From IMG/VR virus record IMGVR_UViG_3300027708_002074, positions 1 through 20,546 of that record: a stretch of DNA of 20,546 nt, one strand, 5' to 3'. The DNA comes from a virus. The translations under genes were made by a program, and so were the position numbers. Shown here piece by piece: positions 14,921-20,546 of the stretch; position 1 is the stretch's first letter; the number at the start of each line of letters is the position of its first letter. The notes below the pieces were generated by a model that had not been told where the DNA came from, did not search any database, and saw only the letters and a program-made list of their open reading frames with translations.

Positions 14921-15823
14921 TTATCCAAATATTTTTCCAGCTAAACCGCCAAGACCAGTTGCTGTTCCAAGGAACGATTGCAATGGACTAACAGGTTGAA
15001 TTGGATTGTAAGTTTGAACTTGTCCAGGGAATCCACCAGCAAGTCCAGTTAATTGTTGACCTACTAATCCATATCTAGTGTAAGGTTCAAAAGCTTGTTG
15101 TTGTAAAGCTTGTTGTTGAGCACTTAATCTAGCTTGTTCTACTTGTTGTTGCTGTTGACCTAATTGTTGTAAACCTTGAATTTGAGTACCAGCTAATTGT
15201 TGAGCTTGTTGTCCAAGTGCTCCTTGAAAAGAACCTAAACCTTGTTGTTGTTGAGCCGCAGCTAATTGCTGTTGATAAGCATTTTGAGCTGCTGTTTGTG
15301 CTTGACCAAATCCTTGATTTAATAATTGTGCTTGAAGTTGTGCTCTATTTAAATCACTTGAAGATTGATATTGAGCTTGTTGAATACCTTGTCTTGCTCC
15401 ACCAAAAGCACCCGCACCTACAGCTTGTGCTGATAAAGGTGCAATTCCTTTTTGTGCTTGAACATCATAATTTGCTAAAGTTGAATTAATAACATCTTGT
15501 TGATATGGAGACATAAATTGTTGATATGCTTGTGGTCCAGCATATTGTTGTGCTCCTGCTAAAGTTTGAGCAGCTTGTGTGCCCATTTGTCCAGCTTGTT
15601 GTAAATAAGGTTGATAACTTCCAAGTCCGCCTGCTAATCCAGCAGCTTGTTGTTGTAATTGGTTTTGACCGGCAACAAATTTGTCACCCATAAATGTGCT
15701 ATAATCAATTCCTGCTGAAGTTGCTAATAAAGGTAATAATCTTTCACCTAAAGCAGTATATGCTCCTTGTAAATATGGATTTGGTAAAGTTTGGGTTATC
15801 GATGTTGGAACTGGATCTGCCAT
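14921..15823 (-). CDS. Gln/Ala-rich internal virion protein (T7 gp14-like in character)
   Basis: A 300-aa protein with extreme Gln, Ala and Gly content. Order: start MADPVPTSITQTLPNPYLQG, residues 50-100 rich in Gln (QNQLQQQAAGLAGG), a more conserved centre SPYQQDVINSTLANYDVQ then QAVGAGAFGGARQGIQQA (132-150), a long Gln-rich helix (165-245) with tandem QQQAL/QQQAF, and a hydrophobic Gly-rich tail (GLGGLAGKIFG). Podoviral inner core and ejection proteins often have such compositions. No membrane span is certain, though the C-terminus is hydrophobic. The DNA consequence is many CAA codons, which create long false ORFs on the opposite strand. Function is inferred from composition and position. 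Confidence 0.7.
   Translation of the reverse strand: MADPVPTSITQTLPNPYLQGAYTALGERLLPLLATSAGIDYSTFMGDKFVAGQNQLQQQAAGLAGGLGSYQPYLQQAGQMGTQAAQTLAGAQQYAGPQAYQQFMSPYQQDVINSTLANYDVQAQKGIAPLSAQAVGAGAFGGARQGIQQAQYQSSSDLNRAQLQAQLLNQGFGQAQTAAQNAYQQQLAAAQQQQGLGSFQGALGQQAQQLAGTQIQGLQQLGQQQQQVEQARLSAQQQALQQQAFEPYTRYGLVGQQLTGLAGGFPGQVQTYNPIQPVSPLQSFLGTATGLGGLAGKIFG
15089..15118 (-). repeat. Tandem 15-bp repeat coding QQQA(L/F)
   Basis: On the plus strand the 14-mer AAAGCTTGTTGTTG occurs at 15090-15103 and again at 15105-15118, a 15-base period that keeps the reading frame and encodes QQQAL then QQQAF in the Gln-rich virion protein. It looks like a recent in-frame duplication. Confidence 0.7.
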
Positions 15824-15824
15824 A

Positions 15825-17030
15825 TTATTTTGCCTCTAAATGTTTCATTAATTGGTACATTCTTTTTGCACCATGTTTTATATCTCCACCACCTGCATTT
15901 CTAACAGCTTTTGCTGTAAAAACAAATTCATTCTTAGATAGTCTTGCTGGAACGTCATCTGCACGTTCTTTTTTACCAAGTGGTACAAATCCACCACCAT
16001 CTCTAAAATCCATTTCATGACCTTTTAAACTCATTAATCCACCATCTGCTTTTTTATTTTTATTATCATCTATATAATCTCTTACTGCTTGTTTTTCTGT
16101 ATAAGTAAGATTATCTATATTTTTATCAAATAATCTTAAACCAACACTTTCAGGATCCATTGGTAAAAATTTTGGTGCAGTTGTTCCGCCTGTTTCATAT
16201 CCAGCTCTACCACCATAAGCAAATCCAGATCGTCTTAAAGCATCATCTATTTCAGAAGAAGTAAATCCTGCTGATACCATTGCTTTTCTAATGTAGTCTA
16301 TTTGATTTTGTTTATTTGCAATTACTTTTTGTCCAAGTGCTGCTTGTTGTTTTTCAAATTCTAATGCTTTATCTTTTGCAGCATTATAAGCTAAATCAGA
16401 TGCAGCTCCTATTGCTCCTGGAGCATATGCTTTTAAGAAATCTTTATTAAGTATACCTTCAGTTTCAAGTCCAGTTACTCCTTTATTAAAAAAATCAGAT
16501 GCTGATTGAGCACCTCCTAATATTGAATTTCCTATTTTATCTAAACTTGAAATATTTGATGTAACATCTGCTGGTAATTGAACAGGTCCTTGTAATGGAA
16601 TATTTGTTGGATCAAATCCACCCATAACATCTGCATATCCAAGTGAAGGGATATCTTTAAATCTAACAGCATCACCTATTCCATAAGCATCTGTTCCTAT
16701 TGATTTTAAAGCACCAAACTCTGATGAAGGGGCAGTTAAAGCTCCACCAAGAGTTCCTAATCCTAATGACATAGGATTAATTCCTCTTTTTTCATATCCC
16801 TCTTGAGAAGCTTGAGATATTAAATTTGTTATTCCACCTGCTACGGCTCTTTGGGCAATCGGATTAGTTATTAATCCACCTAATCCTCCCATAGTTGCAA
16901 ATAGTTCAGGTGCTAAAAATGGAAATGCTGCAGCAGCAAAAGGTAATGCAGGTTTAATTTCATTAGGTATAACTTTATTTAAAGTATTACTTATTTCTTT
17001 TGGAATAAGTTTACTAATTGTTTTGCCCAT
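15825..17030 (-). CDS. Virion structural protein with GGRAGYE motif and conserved C-terminal block
   Basis: A 401-aa protein. The N-terminus has a repeat-like basic start (LIPKEI, VIPNEI) followed by a hydrophobic Ala/Phe/Gly region at 29-70 that may be membrane-active. The middle is Gly/Ser-rich. Residues 222-275 are helical and end in GFAYGGRAGYETGG (269-282). The C-terminal block DDVPARLSKNEFVFTAKAV (358-376), followed by RNAGGGDIKHGAKRMYQLMK, is a sequence I recognise from many marine phage structural proteins, role unknown. The ATG overlaps the stop of the HlyC-like gene (TAATG). It is placed first in the group of four large structural genes. A virion or scaffold role is likely, exact place unknown. 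Confidence 0.72.
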   Translation of the reverse strand: MGKTISKLIPKEISNTLNKVIPNEIKPALPFAAAAFPFLAPELFATMGGLGGLITNPIAQRAVAGGITNLISQASQEGYEKRGINPMSLGLGTLGGALTAPSSEFGALKSIGTDAYGIGDAVRFKDIPSLGYADVMGGFDPTNIPLQGPVQLPADVTSNISSLDKIGNSILGGAQSASDFFNKGVTGLETEGILNKDFLKAYAPGAIGAASDLAYNAAKDKALEFEKQQAALGQKVIANKQNQIDYIRKAMVSAGFTSSEIDDALRRSGFAYGGRAGYETGGTTAPKFLPMDPESVGLRLFDKNIDNLTYTEKQAVRDYIDDNKNKKADGGLMSLKGHEMDFRDGGGFVPLGKKERADDVPARLSKNEFVFTAKAVRNAGGGDIKHGAKRMYQLMKHLEAK

Positions 17031-17473
17031 TATTTATAAATCTCCTTAGTGAATTGAACAGCTTTTCTATATACTTTATTATCGTCAGATATACGCAACC
17101 AGTAAACTGGTTTGTTTAAACCTAACAAATTAGTAAAGTATTGCTTAGTCCAAGCCATTACTTTTCTTATATTTTTAGCACAAACTGTATCAATATGCCA
17201 TACATTATTGCCACTTTTCCAATCTTTATCTTCTAAAATTCCTGTTAAAATAAAACGATTTTCTACATCTTTGTTTAAAAAAGCCCAATTTGTAAAAGCA
17301 ATCATATTATTGTCCTCGTCTTTATGTATTTTATATTGATTCAATTTGAATGAAGGAAAGATATGATAATATACCTCTTCGTTTGTATAGTCTTTATATC
17401 TATCAAACTGTTTATAAAAAGATACTACGTTATGTAGTTCTTTTAATTTTTCCTTATCAAATATGAAGTTCAT
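17030..17473 (-). CDS. HlyC/RTX toxin-activating lysine acyltransferase-like protein
   Basis: A 147-aa protein that aligns well with the HlyC family, whose members transfer fatty acyl groups from acyl-ACP to lysines of RTX toxins. Shared blocks: FPSFKLNQYKI (39-49; HlyC LPAIRANQYAL), FTNWAFLNKDVENRF (60-74; CSWANLSLENE) and DWKSGNNVWHIDTVCA (84-99; DWTSGDRKWFIDWIAP). The active-site Asp is kept as Asp95. The catalytic His23 of HlyC falls on Tyr26 (FDRYKDYT) in an ungapped comparison from memory. Size is near the family norm of 150-170 aa. No RTX toxin is present in the window; it overlaps a structural gene and follows glycosyltransferases, so a virion or host target is possible. Fold assignment is good, activity doubtful. 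Confidence 0.75.
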   Translation of the reverse strand: MNFIFDKEKLKELHNVVSFYKQFDRYKDYTNEEVYYHIFPSFKLNQYKIHKDEDNNMIAFTNWAFLNKDVENRFILTGILEDKDWKSGNNVWHIDTVCAKNIRKVMAWTKQYFTNLLGLNKPVYWLRISDDNKVYRKAVQFTKEIYK

Positions 17474-17476
17474 GCA

Positions 17477-17505
17477 AGTTGGCTAATCTTGTAGGTATGC
17501 CAACT
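17477..17505 (-). other. 7-bp hairpin directly before the HlyC-like gene
   Basis: AGTTGGC (17477-17483) pairs with GCCAACT (17499-17505) around a 15-base loop. On the minus strand it ends three bases before ATG 17473, in the place of a Shine-Dalgarno sequence, which is absent. A translation-control hairpin is possible; there is no T tract for termination. Confidence 0.4.
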
Positions 17506-17514
17506 CTTAATTTA

Positions 17515-18261
17515 CTACGATTTTATAGTAAGGTCAACAGCTTTTGGTTTGAACATCATGCTTAGAGAACCTTTAAAAGCATGTCCACCAAAGTGACTTA
17601 ATTCAGTAGTAGCATCGGCATATATTTTACCACCTGTATCTACCCATAATTTACAGAAGCAAATATCTTCACCTAGATAACCATTTACAGGATCTACTCC
17701 TGTTTCAAAGAATGTGTACCAATCTGTATCCATTACTTCTACTTTATTACCTACTAATTGTTTATTAACAGTTTTTTTATCTGGATATGATTTTTTCATC
17801 TTTTCAAACGCTTCGCGTTTAATCATCATAAATCCAGTAGGTCCTGCTGTAATTTCTACAAAGCCATCTTTACCTAATTTAACATCATCTTTATTAGGAA
17901 AATGTACAATAAACTGTAATCCATAATTAGCTCCAAATCCTTTAACAGCGTATGGAGTAAGAACTATGTCTTCATCTTTTTCTAATAATCTATAAACCGC
18001 TTCTGGTTCAAATCCAATATCCGCGTCTATAAAAAGAAAATGCGTGCAGTCTGATTTCATAAATGACGCTACACAATTATTTCTAGCTTGTGTAACTAAA
18101 GCCATTCCTGATTGTAAATGGATTGCAGTAGATACTTGTAATCTTGGATGTTGAGTTGATACGAATCGCATTACGCTATTCATGTAATTAGTAGTAACTT
18201 GATGCCCGAAAGCAGGAGTTGCTATAAATAATTTAATCTGCTTTTTTTTGTTCTCTGACAT
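17515..18261 (-). CDS. GT-A type (family 2-like) glycosyltransferase
   Basis: A 248-aa sugar transferase with a single nucleotide-sugar binding domain. Motifs: KLFIATPAFG near the N-terminus, TQARNNCVASFM (57-68), the metal-binding FLFIDADIGF (75-84, Asp-Ala-Asp at 79-81), ITAGPTGFMMIKREAF (137-152), GYLGEDICFCKLW (194-206), which holds the probable catalytic acidic pair, and LSHFGGHAF (221-229). Similar short proteins are frequent in cyanophages and pelagiphages. It overlaps the upstream glycosyltransferase gene by 29 bases, so both belong to one translation unit. The acceptor is unknown: virion protein, host surface polysaccharide or DNA base are all possible. No membrane segment is seen. 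Confidence 0.85.
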   Translation of the reverse strand: MSENKKKQIKLFIATPAFGHQVTTNYMNSVMRFVSTQHPRLQVSTAIHLQSGMALVTQARNNCVASFMKSDCTHFLFIDADIGFEPEAVYRLLEKDEDIVLTPYAVKGFGANYGLQFIVHFPNKDDVKLGKDGFVEITAGPTGFMMIKREAFEKMKKSYPDKKTVNKQLVGNKVEVMDTDWYTFFETGVDPVNGYLGEDICFCKLWVDTGGKIYADATTELSHFGGHAFKGSLSMMFKPKAVDLTIKS

Positions 18262-19168
18262 AATTTAAAAAGTTTTTCCATTCTTGTATTCTTGTATTCC
18301 AAGAATAATATTTTTTATAGTATTTAGTTTGCATTTCTAAGTCGTCTTTATAAAGATTGTTTTTATAATTGTCAATTACAGAGTTTAATGTCTGTGCATA
18401 TCTTTCAATTAAATTATTAACACTTGAATCAAATTCAATCATTGTTGCAAATTCACCACATGTTTCTGGAAGAGCACCATAGTTAGTAGTTACTACATGA
18501 CAGCCAGCTGACATCGCTTCAATAGCAGCAAGACATGATGTTTCTTCAAATATACTTGGGTAAGCATAGATATGAGTATCTTTTAATAATTCTCTTATTT
18601 GAACATTAAGACCATAACCATGATAATTAACATTTTTTGTATTTTTACATTTTTCAAATAATGCATCAAACTTACCTTTTTCAGATTCTTCAAATGCATC
18701 ACCATATATTTTAGTTGATGAAAATATATCTACCTCAAAATCATCTCTAGTTTTATTTAAAATATCAATAGCTTTAATAAGAATAGCTAAACCTCTCCAT
18801 GGAGTTGAAGTATAAGCAATTCTAATTCTACCTGCTTTATTTCTATTAATTTCTTCAAATTCATAAGTTGCGTTTTTAATAATAAATGATTTGTATTCAG
18901 GTATTTGGAAATGTTCTCTAAACTTATTGTATTGCCAATGACTAACATAAACAAAGTAATCTACTGAATCTACAAACTTACGATCGCGCATGTATTGAAC
19001 ATTAGGTTGATCATAACTTAAATGTTGCCAAACAACGTTGATCTTATCTTTTTGAATTAATTGAGGATGACAAATAGAACCAATTAAATTAATTCCTTCA
19101 ATAGATTCTGAATCTAATTGACTAATTAACTGCTCTTTTAATATCTCTGTTCCACCTTTAGGAGTCAT
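18233..19168 (-). CDS. GT-B type (family 4-like) glycosyltransferase
   Basis: A 311-aa glycosyltransferase of the GT1/GT4 kind. The N-terminal Gly-rich acceptor loop is PKGGTEILKEQL (3-14). The C-terminal nucleotide-sugar domain has IAYTSTPWRGLAILIKAI (117-134), VNYHGYG, YPSIFEETSCLAAIEAMSAG (203-222) with the E-x7-E pair (Glu209, Glu217), and VVTTNYGALPET (225-236). It is somewhat shorter than the usual 350-400 aa, with a reduced N-terminal domain. ATG 19168 overlaps the stop of the FkbM gene (ATGA). With its neighbours it forms a small glycan-modifying cassette within the virion region. Confidence 0.88.
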   Translation of the reverse strand: MTPKGGTEILKEQLISQLDSESIEGINLIGSICHPQLIQKDKINVVWQHLSYDQPNVQYMRDRKFVDSVDYFVYVSHWQYNKFREHFQIPEYKSFIIKNATYEFEEINRNKAGRIRIAYTSTPWRGLAILIKAIDILNKTRDDFEVDIFSSTKIYGDAFEESEKGKFDALFEKCKNTKNVNYHGYGLNVQIRELLKDTHIYAYPSIFEETSCLAAIEAMSAGCHVVTTNYGALPETCGEFATMIEFDSSVNNLIERYAQTLNSVIDNYKNNLYKDDLEMQTKYYKKYYSWNTRIQEWKNFLNYVREQKKAD

Positions 19169-19779
19169 TTTATATTTCTATTTATAAACAATCCATCGAC
19201 TTGAATCAAGTGATTATTTGAATACATAAGATCAAATAAATCAACAAACCCAAAACCAAGACCATGTAAATACGATACGACTTCCTCTATTAGCGGAGCG
19301 CCTTTATTGTATTGATATGTTTGTAATTCTAATAATAGATACTTTGTATTCTTTATTATAGGCAAAGCTCCTTTAATAATATTAAGTTCAGATCCTTGGA
19401 CATCCATTTTAATTAAATCAAATCCCTTTTCTGAACCTAATAAAGTCGGTAATGTTATTGCTTTTCTCTTTTCAGGTTTAAATTCATATTCTGTATTTTC
19501 AGGATAGATACCATTTCCTGTAGGAACTTCATTTAAACATTTATAATAATCAACTTCTTCATTATCTTTTGATCCTAATAAAGCTATTTTATAATTGCCT
19601 ATTTGTTTTAGAATATCTTCTTTTTCTGTATTAGCTTCTATCATTAATACATTTGCATCAGGATAAATGCTTGTGAATAACTTAGCCCAATTACCTTCAT
19701 AAGCGCCAATATCTAATACATTGTTAAATTCAATGTTTAAACTTTTATAGTGATTAAATCTCTTCTCGTGTGGTGTCAT
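19165..19779 (-). CDS. FkbM-family SAM-dependent methyltransferase
   Basis: A 204-aa methyltransferase. Motif I, which binds S-adenosylmethionine, is VLDIGAYEGNWAKLF (21-35); NVLMIEAN (43-50) is the acidic strand-2 motif; the FkbM signature is DLIKMDVQGSELNIIKGA (121-138), then KYLLLELQTYQYNKGAPLIE. FkbM enzymes usually O-methylate sugars or other small hydroxyl groups, and in phages they are often found beside glycosyltransferases, as here. Length is typical. The start ATG 19779 overlaps the upstream stop (TAATG), and the stop overlaps the GT4 start. The likely job is capping a glycan made by the neighbouring transferases (inference). Confidence 0.9.
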   Translation of the reverse strand: MTPHEKRFNHYKSLNIEFNNVLDIGAYEGNWAKLFTSIYPDANVLMIEANTEKEDILKQIGNYKIALLGSKDNEEVDYYKCLNEVPTGNGIYPENTEYEFKPEKRKAITLPTLLGSEKGFDLIKMDVQGSELNIIKGALPIIKNTKYLLLELQTYQYNKGAPLIEEVVSYLHGLGFGFVDLFDLMYSNNHLIQVDGLFINRNIK

Positions 19780-19952
19780 TATGTTTTACTAAATAAGGGA
19801 ATCGGTGGAACTATAATTTTAACGTCACGTCTTATATCTGCAGGATCAACAGTTGTATCAGCTTGCGCTTCTGCTTCATCCTTATAGATGTATCCGGTCT
19901 TTAAATTTACTATTGTGATTTCTGAATCACAAACAATTCTTATTTCTTCCAT
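19779..19952 (-). CDS. Small 57-aa phage protein, unknown
   Basis: A 57-aa ORF beginning MEEIRIVCDSEITIVNLKTG, acidic in the middle (DEAEAQADTTVDPADIRRDV) and ending VPPIPLFSKT. I recognise no family. Both ends use TAATG junctions, with the 112-aa gene upstream and the FkbM gene downstream, and it fills the space between them exactly, which supports it as a real gene. The beta-rich N-terminus suggests a small accessory virion or tail protein. Confidence 0.65.
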   Translation of the reverse strand: MEEIRIVCDSEITIVNLKTGYIYKDEAEAQADTTVDPADIRRDVKIIVPPIPLFSKT

Positions 19953-20290
19953 TATGATGCTAGTGTTCCTCTGTTCACTTCCATTATTGATACAATTGCT
20001 GTTACATCTGTAGTGCTATCAGAAGATAATAACAACGCATCTCTTTCTTGTAGTATTATAGGACCTGAAGCTAAATTGAAAGAAGTTTTTGCAGCTATAT
20101 CATTAATACCAATTTGAATTGTTGTACTATTAGTATAACTATAAACATAAGCAGATACAGTATGAGTGCCTGTTGTATTTGCAAATTGTATGTTTTGAAT
20201 GATAGCTCTTGCCGTAGCATTACAAGTATACACCGTTGTATTAGCAGTTGTTGTAGCTTTATAAATTGCGTTTTTATATATATTAGACAT
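19952..20290 (-). CDS. Small virion/tail-type protein, Thr- and Ala-rich
   Basis: A 112-aa protein, strongly beta-type in sequence: SNIYKNAIYKATTTANTTVY at the start, then VSAYVYSYTNSTTIQIGIND and ASGPIILQERDALLLSSDS, ending GTLAS. The alternation of small polar and hydrophobic residues, and the phrase 'L..GP.IL...D.L...SS....V', are typical of small head-tail or decoration proteins of phages. No enzyme motif. It is flanked by tiny coupled genes. Structural role inferred from composition and neighbourhood. Confidence 0.65.
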   Translation of the reverse strand: MSNIYKNAIYKATTTANTTVYTCNATARAIIQNIQFANTTGTHTVSAYVYSYTNSTTIQIGINDIAAKTSFNLASGPIILQERDALLLSSDSTTDVTAIVSIMEVNRGTLAS

Positions 20291-20296
20291 TTTTCT

Positions 20297-20470
20297 TTAT
20301 ACTTTTATAAAATACCAAGCTTGTGCTTCATTAGCATCTTGAACGTCTTGTGTAAAGGTTGAATTCAATTGCTGTACCATTTGCTCTAATGTTCTAATAA
20401 TTTGATCTAATTGAGCTGGTGTATATTCTGGTGTAGCGTTTGCTAATCTGGGTTGATTTAATTTAGCCAT
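20297..20470 (-). CDS. Small 57-aa protein, unknown
   Basis: A 57-aa ORF starting MAKLNQPRLANATPEYTPAQ, with a helix LDQIIRTLEQMVQQLNSTFT that can form a coiled coil, and ending AWYFIKV. No family recognised. The ATG overlaps the stop of the gene entering from the right (TAATG), and its stop lies 7 bases before the 112-aa start. Conserved packing and the helix suggest a small virion or assembly protein. Confidence 0.65.
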   Translation of the reverse strand: MAKLNQPRLANATPEYTPAQLDQIIRTLEQMVQQLNSTFTQDVQDANEAQAWYFIKV

Positions 20471-20546
20471 TATCTCAGTCCATCTGGTTGTGCATCTATA
20501 CGTAAAGTACCAAATCTAAATGTAGTTGCCGTTGACGTTCCGCTAT
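20470..20546 (-). CDS. C-terminal end of an unknown, probably virion, gene
   Basis: Only the last ~24 codons are inside the window, ending GTLRIDAQPDGLR and a TAA that overlaps the next start (TAATG). The readable part, TSTATTFRFGTLRIDAQ, is beta-type like tail proteins, but too short to assign. Confidence 0.5.
   Translation of the reverse strand, partial: SGTSTATTFRFGTLRIDAQPDGLR

Noticed and set aside
15217-15489. 90-aa plus-strand ORF rich in Leu, Val and Glu
   Set aside because: It is the reverse-strand shadow of the Gln/Ala-rich virion protein; CAA-rich coding gives long stop-free antisense frames.
1-20546. tRNA genes, CRISPR arrays, insertion sequences, attachment sites
   Set aside because: No cloverleaf-like sequence, spaced direct repeats, transposase or integrase was seen; gaps between genes are too short to hold most of them.

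Overview
The window is an AT-rich, tightly packed stretch of a tailed-phage genome, very probably a marine one. Almost every gene lies on the minus strand, neighbours overlap by 1-4 bases (TAATG or ATGA junctions), and there are almost no intergenic gaps. The mix of a family A DNA polymerase, an archaeo-eukaryotic type primase, a UvrD-like helicase, SpeD, Hsp20, glycosyltransferases and virion proteins carrying 'GGRxGYE' motifs recalls pelagiphages and uncultured marine short-tailed phages. A SAR11-like or other AT-rich marine host is an inference; nothing here proves it. No RNA polymerase, terminase, portal, capsid or integrase gene is visible in the window.

Left third (1-6547, minus): the replication operon. 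In transcription order it holds a 132-aa unknown, a 187-aa unknown, a 260-aa protein with an SSB-like acidic C-terminal tip, a GC-rich hairpin, an AEP-type primase, a 60-aa overlapping ORF, a UvrD/Rep-like helicase, a DUF3310 protein, a 21-aa membrane micropeptide and DNA polymerase I (cut by the window edge). At 6548-6600 two candidate promoters are interlocked on opposite strands. They would drive this operon leftward and a lone plus-strand SNF2-type helicase gene (6592-8082) rightward.

Middle (8112-9814, minus): a late accessory and lysis group, in transcription order an XhlA-like holin, a T4-type lysozyme, a SpeD-family pyruvoyl decarboxylase, Hsp20 and a 27-aa membrane micropeptide.

Right (9826-20546, minus): virion genes. 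Reading leftward from the edge come four small tail/virion-type genes, then a host- or virion-modifying cassette (FkbM methyltransferase, GT4-like and GT2-like glycosyltransferases, HlyC-like acyltransferase), then four large structural proteins (401, 300, 408 and 1287 aa). The last three resemble in order and size the ejected internal core proteins of podoviruses, and they run straight into the holin gene.

The points most worth following are: two hydrophobic micropeptides, each coupled by codon overlap to a neighbouring gene; the HlyC-like enzyme with Tyr at the position of the catalytic His; the SpeD homologue with no visible partner enzyme; the interlocked divergent promoters; and a primase with a four-cysteine module in a replication set lacking a DnaB/gp4-type helicase.
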